Shown in pieces: positions 1 to 5,179 of a stretch of DNA of 10,500 bases. The notes under the pieces are model-generated. The model worked only from the letters and a program-made list of their open reading frames with translations. It ran no database searches and was not told the DNA's origin. The stretch spans positions 17,203 through 27,702 of the forward strand of contig AQRZ01000043.1 in NCBI GenBank assembly GCA_000402835.1. The letters are read 5' to 3'. The DNA is from Synergistetes bacterium JGI 0000079-D21 (lineage in GTDB: Bacteria > Synergistota > Synergistia > Synergistales > 79-D21). Made by a program: the position numbers and the translations under genes. Positions within the stretch are counted from its first letter, which is position 1. Each line of letters opens with the position of its first letter.

Positions 1-415
1 GATCGAGTACGGGGCCAAGAACAAGGTGATGCTGGCCACCCCGACGACCCTCCTGGCCCTGCTCAAGGCGGTGGCCTACGGGTGGAACCAGGAAGCGATC
101 GCACGAAACGCGAAAGCCATCAGCGAGACGGGGCGGGAGCTGCACGACCGGCTCAAGGCGTTCCTGGGGCACTTCGAAGGGGTCCGCAAGGGGCTGAAGA
201 CCGCCAGCGATTCCTACAACAAGGCCGTCGGGTCGCTCGAGAACCGCGTCCTGGTGACCGCGAGGCGCCTTGCCGTGCTGAACCATTCCGACGAAGGGGA
301 GCTCGACGGTCCCGCGCCGGTGGAAGTCCCTCTCCGCTCCCTGCAAGAGTACGAATCGCCGGAAGGGGCGCTCTCCGATGCACCTTCCGGCCTGGTCGAC
401 CCGGAGGGGCGCTAG
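1..415 (+). CDS. rmuC: DNA recombination protein RmuC, C-terminal part
   Basis: Only the last 137 or so codons are inside the window; the frame is already open at base 2 and ends at TAG 413-415. The visible part has the typical RmuC core end (VMLATPTTLLALLKAV, then a WNQE stretch) followed by a helical region (KAISETGRELHDRLKAFL) and the SYNKAVGSLENRVLVTARR segment that is highly characteristic of the family. RmuC is a putative nuclease-like protein that limits recombination at inverted repeats; its biochemical role is poorly defined. The tail after about 100 visible residues is acidic and Pro/Gly-rich, as is common in this family. The gene converges on tupA: the two stop codons overlap (rmuC TAG 413-415, tupA stop 412-414 on the other strand), and there is no room for a terminator between them. 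Identification is from recognised family sequence. Confidence 0.93.
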   Translation, partial: IEYGAKNKVMLATPTTLLALLKAVAYGWNQEAIARNAKAISETGRELHDRLKAFLGHFEGVRKGLKTASDSYNKAVGSLENRVLVTARRLAVLNHSDEGELDGPAPVEVPLRSLQEYESPEGALSDAPSGLVDPEGR

Positions 416-1248
416 AAAGCCCCGGCGTTCGGGAAGAACAGCGGCTTACCCATCAGGCGAAAGTCCGCGATGAGCTTCTGCCCACGCGGGGAGGCCATCC
501 AGGCGGAGAACCGTTCCGCCAGGTCCGTCTTCAGCCCCTGGGCGCGGCTGGGAGCCACCACGATGACGCTGTACTGGTTGTAAAGTTTTCTGTCTCCTTC
601 CACCAGGATGACGAGGGGCGGTTTTCCCTTGTAGTTGGATTCGTACTTGATGTAGGTGCCGCGGTCGGTGAGGGTGTAGGCACCCCGTTCGCCAGCCACG
701 GTCAGGGTCTCGATCATGCCCTGCCCGACGGAAAGGTACCAGCTTTCCCTGTCGGGGGCCGCCACGCCGGCATCCTTCCAGAGGCGGAGTTCCGCCATGT
801 GGGTCCCGGACTTGTCGCCCCGGCTTGCAAACGGACTCTTTTTCTCCGCGACGGCCCTCAAAGCCTCCGCGGCAGTTTTTCCTTTCACCTTCGCGGGGTC
901 GGAAGCGGGACCGACGAGGATGAAGTCGTTGTACATGACCTCGCGGCGGCTCTTGCCGTACTTTTCCTTCATGAAGGCGGCCTCTGCCTCGGGGTCGTGC
1001 ACGAGCAGCACGTCCACGTCTCCGTTTTTGCCATATTGCAGGGCCTTGCCGGTGCCGACGGCGACCCACTGCAGCTCGATGCCCGTGTCCTTCTGGAAGA
1101 AGGGGGCCAGGTAGTCCAAAAGTCCCGTGTTGTCCGTGCTAGTCGTCGTGGCCATCCGAAGGACCGGGGCCTTGGCCGCTGGAGCCGTCCCGGCCGCCAG
1201 GAGCAGGACCAGCACCAGAACCGTTGCGAACCTCCACCCGTGCTTCAT
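412..1248 (-). CDS. tupA: Tungstate ABC transporter substrate-binding protein
   Basis: A 278-residue periplasmic/extracytoplasmic binding protein. Residues 1-25 form a signal peptide (Lys/Arg-containing start, hydrophobic LVLVLLLAAG core, Ala-rich cleavage region). The mature protein begins with RMATTTSTDNTGLLDYL; the TTTST motif at residues 34-38 is the oxyanion-binding signature of TupA. Further family sequence follows (GTGKALQYGKNGDVDVLLVHDP, FASRGDKSGTHMAE, YTLTDRGTY, then NPxxxF-like end). TupA binds tungstate and passes it to TupBC for use in tungsten-cofactor enzymes such as formate dehydrogenases and aldehyde oxidoreductases. ATG 1246-1248 is preceded by AGGAGG about 11 bases upstream. 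No tupB or tupC is in the window: tupA is flanked by convergent rmuC and a divergent promoter, so it is a one-gene transcription unit. Its leader looks like a Moco/Tuco riboswitch. A WtpA or ModA assignment is less likely because of the TTTST motif. Confidence 0.92.
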   Translation of the reverse strand: MKHGWRFATVLVLVLLLAAGTAPAAKAPVLRMATTTSTDNTGLLDYLAPFFQKDTGIELQWVAVGTGKALQYGKNGDVDVLLVHDPEAEAAFMKEKYGKSRREVMYNDFILVGPASDPAKVKGKTAAEALRAVAEKKSPFASRGDKSGTHMAELRLWKDAGVAAPDRESWYLSVGQGMIETLTVAGERGAYTLTDRGTYIKYESNYKGKPPLVILVEGDRKLYNQYSVIVVAPSRAQGLKTDLAERFSAWMASPRGQKLIADFRLMGKPLFFPNAGAF

Positions 1249-1278
1249 CTCTTCTACCGCCTCCTGCGATTGAAAGTG

Positions 1279-1332
1279 ACCCCGAAAAAAGGGGGGGGAG
1301 GGGCCCCGTCAAAGAGGCCCCTCGGGGCTCGA
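1279..1332 (-). other. Second leader hairpin with C8/T6 tract before tupA
   Basis: On the minus strand GAGGGGCC (1323-1316) can pair with GGCCCCTC (1305-1298) around a 10-base loop. It is followed at once by a run of C and then six T (1290-1285). The run of C separates hairpin and T tract, so it is not a textbook terminator. It may be an additional attenuating structure, or simply a stable 5' UTR element between the terminator at 1346-1385 and the tupA ribosome site. Function not established. Confidence 0.4.
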
Positions 1333-1345
1333 GAAAGCGGGAACG

Positions 1346-1385
1346 AAAAACAGGCCGCTCCCGTTGGCGGAAGGCGGCCTGTTTC
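1346..1385 (-). terminator. Intrinsic terminator in the tupA leader (riboswitch expression platform)
   Basis: On the minus strand the transcript forms a GC-rich stem of 11 pairs: AAACAGGCCGC (+ strand 1384-1374, complement) with GCGGCCTGTTT (1358-1348), followed by more T. It lies downstream of the riboswitch-like fold and about 100 bases upstream of the tupA start, inside the untranslated leader. This is the expected position for ligand-controlled premature termination. The stem could also act on plus-strand transcription weakly, because it is flanked by A/T on both sides. Confidence 0.8.
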
Positions 1386-1388
1386 AAA

Positions 1389-1497
1389 GCCCGCAGATCT
1401 CCTTTCCAAACGGGAGGCTCCCCCGTTTCCAGGGAAACCCATTGGCCTGCCGCCATGGGATCAAACCGTTAGGATCGGCAGGCTCGGAGAGAGTGTT
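1389..1497 (-). promoter_or_regulatory. Moco/Tuco-type riboswitch upstream of tupA
   Basis: Read on the minus strand, the leader starts CTCTCCGAGCC. It then has an 8-bp stem GCCTGCCG/CGGCAGGC (+ strand 1476-1483 with 1445-1452), a GGAAAC segment leading into the perfect pairing AAACGGG...CCCGTTT around a GGAGCCT loop, and a closing GGAGA that can pair with the initial TCTCC. The order CUCCGAGCC - P2 - GGAAAC - GGGAGCC - closing strand agrees with what I remember of the Moco RNA motif. That family includes a variant without P3 proposed to sense tungsten cofactor. The gene controlled, a tungstate transporter, fits. A promoter lies directly upstream and an intrinsic terminator directly downstream. 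The assignment rests on remembered consensus and context, not on a covariance search; P3 is absent or very short here, which would favour the Tuco class. Confidence 0.72.
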
Positions 1498-1512
1498 CAA
1501 TTGGACACCCGC

Positions 1513-1541
1513 TTTTTACCAGAAAAGCAGGGAAAAGTCAA
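1513..1541 (-). promoter_or_regulatory. Promoter of the tupA leader
   Basis: On the minus strand TTGACT (complement of 1536-1541) and TAAAAA (complement of 1513-1518) are separated by 17 bases. The predicted start point near 1506 lies just upstream of the riboswitch-like fold. Both boxes are close to the sigma-70/SigA consensus. Confidence 0.65.
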
Positions 1542-1552
1542 GATAACATGGC

Positions 1553-1579
1553 TTGACGTATACCCATCAAGGGTATAAT
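1553..1579 (+). promoter_or_regulatory. Promoter of the oxidoreductase/YeeE operon
   Basis: TTGACG (1553-1558) and a perfect TATAAT (1574-1579) are 15 bases apart. If TAATAT (1576-1581) is the -10 box instead, the spacing is 17. The promoter is back-to-back with the tupA promoter. A short or distorted spacer together with an operator in it would suit a repressed promoter. Confidence 0.65.
1559..1577 (+). promoter_or_regulatory. CsoR/CstR-type operator palindrome
   Basis: TATACCC-ATCAA-GGGTATA is a perfect 7-bp inverted repeat with a 5-base spacer. It fills the space between the -35 box and the -10 box and overlaps the latter. The ATACCC...GGGTAT pattern resembles operators of the CsoR family, in particular the persulfide sensor CstR. 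The downstream genes (CoA-disulfide/persulfide reductase-like enzyme, YeeE/YedE sulfur transporter) match known CstR-controlled functions. No csoR/cstR gene lies in the window, so the regulator is inferred. Confidence 0.6.
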
Positions 1580-1616
1580 ATGTGACCAATTTCCCAATGA
1601 AGGAGGATGCCCTCAA

Positions 1617-3047
1617 GTGGTTGAAAAGATCAAGACGGATGTCCTGGTGGTCGGGGGCGGTCCCGGCGGCCGGGTTGCCTACATGGCTTTGAAACAGTTT
1701 GGCGTGGGGGACGTCAAAATGGTCGCCAACGAGGAACCTACGGTGATCTGCAGCCTGCCCTACGGGGTGGGGAGGAAGTTGGTCCCTGGCGGCCCCGAGG
1801 CGGTGGTGGTGGACCTCTCGAAGTCCCACAGGCTTCCGCCCACCATCCTGCAGGACGTGCTGCAGGGTAACGTCACGGCTCTCGACCTGGCCGCCCGCGA
1901 AGCGGTCGTGGAAGGCCCCGGCGGGCAAACGGCCGTAGTGTTCGAACGGCTGGTGCTCGCCCCCGGGGCAGTGCCCTGGATCCCGGCGGTCGAAGGTGTA
2001 CTGGCGGAATCCGGAACGGTTCAGGGTACCGGTGTCTTCTACGGAGACGAATGGGTCGACAAGGGGCGGCTGGCCGATCACGTTTACGTCCTGCGGGGGG
2101 CATGGGATGCCCGGAGGCTTGACCGCCTGGCTTCGGAGAAGAAAACGGCCCTCGTGGTCGGTACCGGGGCGATCGGGCTGGAAACCGCGGAAGCCCTCCT
2201 GGACCGGGGGATGGCCGTCACGCTGCTGGAGGCCCTTCCTCACGTCGTGGCCGCCCTGGACGGGGACATGGCTTCCAAGTTGGAACAGCGGCTTGCCGAG
2301 CGGAACGTGCCGGTCAGGAAGGACGCCCGACTTGCCCGGGTTCTCCCGGGTGGGGTCGAACTGTCGGACGGGACGGTCCTCGATGCGGACGCGGTCGTTT
2401 TTGCCACCGGTGTCAGGCCGGACCTCCGCCTTGCGAAAACCTCAGGCCTTGAAACGGGTCGCGGCATCGTGACCGATCGCCAAATGAGGACCTCCGCCCC
2501 GGGAGTGTATGCGGTGGGCGATGCCGTCCAGGTCGTCGACGGGGCCACGGGCGAGGCGATCCTGCCCCTGATTGGGACCCTGGCGATGCGCCAGGCCATG
2601 GTGGCGGCGTCCAACATCGCGGGAAGGCCGATGGAATTGCCGCCCCTCACGGCCTGGGGGGTCAGCGAAATCCTGGGCCTGCACTGGGGAAGCGTCGGCT
2701 GGACGGAAGAGGCGGCAAGCCGGGCCGGTTACAGCGTCACGGGGTTGATCCAGCCGGTTCGTACCCGGGACCCGTTCATGCCGGAGGGGAAAGACGGAGC
2801 TTGGAAACTCGTGGTGGCCACGGCCCCGAAAAACAGGGTCAAACCCGGGCAAATCCTCGGATTCCAGGTGGTCCAGGACGGAGATTCCCCGCTTTTCCTG
2901 GCGGAACGTTTCATTGACATCGTCTCCAGGGGCGAAACCGTCATGGATCTTTTCGGCCACTACTTTATCCACTCCCCGGCCCACAACGCCGTGGACGACC
3001 CCTACCTGGGACTGTTGAACCAGGCCAGGCAGGCGTTCGGGCAATAG
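1617..3047 (+). CDS. FAD/NAD(P)-dependent disulfide oxidoreductase, CoA-disulfide/persulfide reductase-like
   Basis: A 476-residue class-I pyridine nucleotide-disulfide oxidoreductase. It shows the FAD dinucleotide motif VVGGGPGG (residues 11-18), the NAD(P) motif VVGTGAIGLE (180-189), the ATGVRPD segment (264-270) and the second FAD motif GVYAVGD (297-303). A C-terminal dimerisation domain ends in YFIHSPAHNAV. Instead of the CxxxxC pair of lipoamide/glutathione reductases there is a single cysteine, Cys45, in TVICSLPYG. This matches the one-cysteine active site of CoA-disulfide reductase, NADH oxidase and NAD(P)H polysulfide/persulfide reductases. A role in reducing persulfide, polysulfide or CoA-disulfide in the cytoplasm is likely; the exact substrate is not determined. 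No rhodanese domain is fused. Start GTG 1617 is preceded by AGGAGG (ending 1606) with 10 bases between. It is first in an operon with two YeeE/YedE genes, under a promoter containing a CstR-like palindrome. Confidence 0.82.
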   Translation: MVEKIKTDVLVVGGGPGGRVAYMALKQFGVGDVKMVANEEPTVICSLPYGVGRKLVPGGPEAVVVDLSKSHRLPPTILQDVLQGNVTALDLAAREAVVEGPGGQTAVVFERLVLAPGAVPWIPAVEGVLAESGTVQGTGVFYGDEWVDKGRLADHVYVLRGAWDARRLDRLASEKKTALVVGTGAIGLETAEALLDRGMAVTLLEALPHVVAALDGDMASKLEQRLAERNVPVRKDARLARVLPGGVELSDGTVLDADAVVFATGVRPDLRLAKTSGLETGRGIVTDRQMRTSAPGVYAVGDAVQVVDGATGEAILPLIGTLAMRQAMVAASNIAGRPMELPPLTAWGVSEILGLHWGSVGWTEEAASRAGYSVTGLIQPVRTRDPFMPEGKDGAWKLVVATAPKNRVKPGQILGFQVVQDGDSPLFLAERFIDIVSRGETVMDLFGHYFIHSPAHNAVDDPYLGLLNQARQAFGQ

Positions 3048-3118
3048 GCACGCCTTCGAGATGAGATAGCATCATGATAAAATAAAAGCAATATATCGCA
3101 CCAATAGGGGGGGTGCCC

Positions 3119-3640
3119 ATGCACGCGGAGAGGAAGAAACCGATGAACCCTTACCTGGGGGGTGCCCTGGCGGGAGTTTTGTCGATCGCTTCCGTCGGGC
3201 TTGCAGGCAAGTATTTCGGTGCCTCCACGACCTTTGTCCGGGCGACGGCTTTCCTGGAACGGGTTTTCAGTCCGGAAAGGGTCGCCCGGATGCCGTATTT
3301 CCTCAAGGACGGCCCGAAGCTGGACTGGCAGGGCATGTTTCTCATAGGGATCTTCCTGGGTGCCCTGGTCAGCTCTTTGGCGACCGGGACGTTCCAGCTC
3401 CAGCTTGTTCCCCGGACATGGAACGTACGGTTTGGCCCGTCCTGGGGGAAAAGGGCGATCGTTGCTTTCGTCGGCGGAGCGATCGCCATGTTCGGCGCCC
3501 GGCTAGCCGACGGGTGACCCAGCGGGCACGGGCTGAGCGGTTCGCTACAGCTTGCTGTCAGCGGGTTTGTTGCTCTTTTCCTTTTCTTCGCGGTGGGAAT
3601 CGCAGTCGCTCGGCTGCTTTACGGGGGTGATGACCGATGA
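3119..3640 (+). CDS. YeeE/YedE-family membrane protein, N-terminal half, with in-frame TGA read as selenocysteine
   Basis: Half-size YeeE/YedE (DUF395) protein, probably moving a sulfur or selenium compound through the membrane. Read through TGA 3515-3517, it has 173 residues with Sec at 133. The motif then reads GARLADG-U-PSGHGLSG, matching the family's conserved G-C-x-S-G-H-G-x-S-G with U for Cys. About 40 further codons (QLAVSGFVALFLFFAV...) stay in frame and supply the expected last membrane helix; stopping at 3517 would cut the protein inside its signature. The true stop, TGA 3638-3640, overlaps the next gene's start as ATGA. A SECIS-like hairpin follows the UGA. Helices lie near residues 11-32, 72-93, 111-131 and 145-168. 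Start: ATG 3119 after AGGGGGG; ATG 3143 behind GGAGAGG and GTG 3113 are alternatives. A Cys-to-stop mutation (TGC/TGT to TGA) is the rival explanation. No selenocysteine machinery lies in the window. Confidence 0.8.
3518..3554 (+). promoter_or_regulatory. Candidate bacterial SECIS element
   Basis: Just after the in-frame UGA the mRNA can form an 11-pair hairpin: 3529-3535 with 3548-3554, a bulged A at 3547, and AGCG (3536-3539) with CGCU (3543-3546). The apical loop is GUU (3540-3542). The loop begins 22 bases after the UGA. Bacterial SECIS elements are defined by a short upper stem, a bulge and a G/GU-containing small apical loop at about this distance, so geometry and loop fit. In the E. 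coli elements the bulge is a U on the 5' side; here it is an A on the 3' side. A competing pairing of CAGC (3520-3523) with GCUG (3532-3535) is possible. Confidence 0.62.
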
Positions 3641-4167
3641 AACCGGATCTTCTTTACGGCCTAGCCACCGGCATTCTTTTCGGGATTCTCCTCCAGCGAA
3701 CCGAGGTCATTCGCTACGACCGGCAGCTTGGTGCCCTGCGCCTGAAAGACCTCACGATCGTCAAGTTCATGCTTTCCACGGTGGTCGTGGCGATGGTGGG
3801 GACCTACGTCCTCAGGGACATGGGGCTGGTGAAGCTGTCGATCAAGCCGATGATCCTCGGCGCGGTTATCCCGGGCGGAATCCTGTTCGGCCTGGGCTGG
3901 GCCCTGCTGGGGTATTGTCCCGGGACCTCGGCGGGGGCCGTCGGGGAAGGGCGCCTCGACGCGCTGTGGGGGATCCTGGGAATGCTCTTCGGCGCGGGAA
4001 TCTATGCGGAGGCGTATCCGAAGCTCCAGGAAACCCTCCTGAAATGGGGCGACTACGGGAAGATCACCCTGCCCGAGGTGCTGGGGGTCAACCACTGGAT
4101 CGTCATTGTCGCTTTCGTGATTGCAACCCTGGCGTTTTTCGGGTGGATGGAGAAGGAATCCCTGTAA
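3637..4167 (+). CDS. YeeE/YedE-family membrane protein, C-terminal half
   Basis: A 176-residue membrane protein corresponding to the second half of full-length YeeE/YedE (TsuA-like) transporters. Hydrophobic segments lie near residues 5-20, 41-60, 71-93, 107-124 and 152-170. The family's second cysteine motif is present as LLGYCPGTSAGAVGEGRLDALWG, with Cys94 encoded by TGT. In fused YeeE proteins the two Cys motifs face the channel and relay thiosulfate or other sulfur species; here the first motif is on the preceding protein, with Sec in place of Cys. Its ATG overlaps that protein's stop (ATGA 3637-3640), which implies translational coupling and 1:1 production, so the two halves probably form one transporter. 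It is the last gene of the operon before a strong terminator. Whether the substrate is thiosulfate, another sulfur compound or a selenium compound cannot be decided from sequence. Confidence 0.85.
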   Translation: MKPDLLYGLATGILFGILLQRTEVIRYDRQLGALRLKDLTIVKFMLSTVVVAMVGTYVLRDMGLVKLSIKPMILGAVIPGGILFGLGWALLGYCPGTSAGAVGEGRLDALWGILGMLFGAGIYAEAYPKLQETLLKWGDYGKITLPEVLGVNHWIVIVAFVIATLAFFGWMEKESL

Positions 4168-4200
4168 ACGGGGAATTGTGCCCGTCAAGGAAGTTTGTTT

Positions 4201-4232
4201 GGGGATCCCGGAGGGGTCCCCTTTTGTTTTTT
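4201..4232 (+). terminator. Intrinsic terminator of the sulfur operon
   Basis: A 9-pair stem GGGGATCCC/GGGGTCCCC (one G-U pair) with a GGA loop at 4201-4221 is followed by TTTTGTTTTTT. It lies 34 bases after the second YeeE gene. Confidence 0.9.
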
Positions 4233-4243
4233 CGAAAGCAGTC

Positions 4244-4273
4244 TTGACGGCTGGCTAAAAACTCTCATAAAAT
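4244..4273 (+). promoter_or_regulatory. Promoter of the GntR-family gene
   Basis: TTGACG (4244-4249) and TAAAAT (4268-4273) are 18 bases apart; CATAAA (4266-4271) at 16 bases is an alternative. It sits directly after the terminator of the previous operon. Confidence 0.6.
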
Positions 4274-4280
4274 GAGCCCT

Positions 4281-4305
4281 TGAATGCATCCGATATGAAT
4301 ACATC
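4281..4305 (+). promoter_or_regulatory. Putative GntR operator: two tandem TGAATRCATC boxes
   Basis: TGAATGCATC (4281-4290) and TGAATACATC (4296-4305) are direct repeats with one mismatch, 15 bases apart, between the promoter and the ribosome site. The second contains ATGAATACAT, one base away from the palindrome ATGTATACAT, a form common for FCD-type GntR sites. The same ATGAATACAT recurs at 5146-5155 before the dehydrogenase operon. Autoregulation is inferred. Confidence 0.5.
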
Positions 4306-4322
4306 TAAAAGGGGAAATCCAG

Positions 4323-4979
4323 GTGGAAAAATTGAGTGCGGAGGATCGGGCCTACCGGGACATCATCCAGCTGATCCTTTCCGGCCAGTTCAGGCCCGGT
4401 GACTTCCTGCTGGAAGTGGACCTGGCTCCGAGGCTCGAAATGAGCCGGACACCCGTGAGCCGGGCCCTGGGGCGCCTGGTGGCCGAGGGCTTCCTGAACA
4501 AGATGCCGAAAAAGGGGTGCTACATCCCGTTTCCAAGCCCGGAGGACGCCGAGCAGGTTTTCTATGCCCGGATGGCGGTCGAAAGCGAGGCGGCCGCCTC
4601 GGCTGCAAGGAAGGCCACCGACCAGGAGATCCGGAAGCTGAAGAAGCTTCTCCGAATGGACGAGGAAGCCGTTACGAAGGGATCCAAGGATATCTTCGCC
4701 CAGATCAACGAGCAGCTTCACCTCGGGATCGCGAAAGCCTCTCGGAACGCCTACCTCGAAAAGTGGGTGGTCAACAGCTTCTGGCGCTCGAACATCTACG
4801 TTTTCTATTTCGACAGTTTCTACAAGACGCCCGACCGGGACAATATCCCGCCCCAGAGGACGCCCGAGCAGCACGCCGCGATCGTGAAGGCGATCGAGGA
4901 AAGGAACCCGGAGGAAGCTGCCGCCCGAATGAGGGAACACGTCCGGAACACCTACGAACTCCTTCTGCTCGGAAGATAG
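4323..4979 (+). CDS. GntR-family transcriptional regulator, FCD subfamily
   Basis: A 218-residue regulator. Residues 8-68 are the winged helix-turn-helix (GQFRPGDFLLEVDLAPRLEMS, then RTPVSRALGRLVAEGFL and a wing ending KKGCYI). Residues 73-213 are an all-helical FCD ligand-binding domain with likely metal ligands Asn129/His133 (INEQLH), His184 (EQHAAI) and His206 (REHVRNTYELL). FCD regulators usually bind an organic acid or amino acid and repress the nearby catabolic genes. GTG 4323 is preceded by AAGGGGAA with 8 bases between. The gene has its own promoter and terminator, and the run of amino-acid enzymes starts 200 bases downstream in the same direction. Shared boxes upstream of both units suggest it controls itself and that operon. 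The ligand is unknown. Confidence 0.9.
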   Translation: MEKLSAEDRAYRDIIQLILSGQFRPGDFLLEVDLAPRLEMSRTPVSRALGRLVAEGFLNKMPKKGCYIPFPSPEDAEQVFYARMAVESEAAASAARKATDQEIRKLKKLLRMDEEAVTKGSKDIFAQINEQLHLGIAKASRNAYLEKWVVNSFWRSNIYVFYFDSFYKTPDRDNIPPQRTPEQHAAIVKAIEERNPEEAAARMREHVRNTYELLLLGR

Positions 4980-5021
4980 AAACCCCGAGGACAACCGAAA
5001 ACGAACCCTGTAGCGTTTTTA

Positions 5022-5057
5022 AAAGGGGAAAGCCGTCAAACGGCTTTCCCCTTTCTG
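5022..5057 (+). terminator. Intrinsic terminator after the GntR gene
   Basis: A perfect 14-bp stem (5022-5035 with 5041-5054) and a TCAAA loop, ending in CCCCTTTCT. AT-rich bases flank both sides, so it may work in both directions. It separates the regulator's transcript from the enzyme operon. Confidence 0.85.
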
Positions 5058-5087
5058 ATTGTTATGAAAAGCACTTTTGGCCTGGCA

Positions 5088-5116
5088 TTGACAGGACAGG
5101 GAACAGGTGGTATGCA
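5088..5116 (+). promoter_or_regulatory. Promoter of the dehydrogenase/racemase operon
   Basis: A perfect TTGACA (5088-5093) is followed after exactly 17 bases by TATGCA (5111-5116), a weak -10 box that lies in an operator-like ATGCAT sequence. It is placed after the terminator and 64 bases before the first start codon. Confidence 0.6.
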
Positions 5117-5156
5117 TTTATCAAGTATTCAAGATATATCCATAGATGAATACATA
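5111..5156 (+). promoter_or_regulatory. Putative GntR operator region of the enzyme operon
   Basis: TATGCATT (5111-5118) covers the -10 box. GTATTCA (5125-5131) and TGAATAC (5147-5153) form a perfect 7-bp inverted repeat with a 15-base spacer. The right arm lies in ATGAATACAT (5146-5155), identical to a box upstream of the GntR gene. Position over and just after the promoter suits repression. Confidence 0.5.
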
Positions 5157-5179
5157 ACGATTCGGGAGGGGACCTTCAT

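Noticed and set aside
82..1578. 498-codon open frame on + strand opposite tupA
   Set aside because: Low-complexity, Arg/Pro-rich product spanning rmuC, the antisense of tupA and the regulatory gap; tupA on the other strand is clear.
1497..2243. 248-codon open frame on - strand across the promoter region and oxidoreductase start
   Set aside because: It runs over two promoters and an operator, and its product has no family features.
3515..3517. TGA as an ordinary stop giving a complete short protein from 3113 or 3119
   Set aside because: It would end in the middle of the YeeE signature. The next 40 codons remain family-like, include a membrane helix, and join the next gene by an ATGA overlap.
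3552..4247. Long open frame on + strand overlapping the two YeeE genes
   Set aside because: Its translation is Arg/Pro/Gly-rich with no recognisable family, while the YeeE frames match a known family and have start sites and overlap.
5081..5100. Sigma-54 promoter (TGGC...TGC type) before the first dehydrogenase
   Set aside because: TGGCATTGACAGG lacks the GC element at the right spacing; the TTGACA with 17-base spacing is better.
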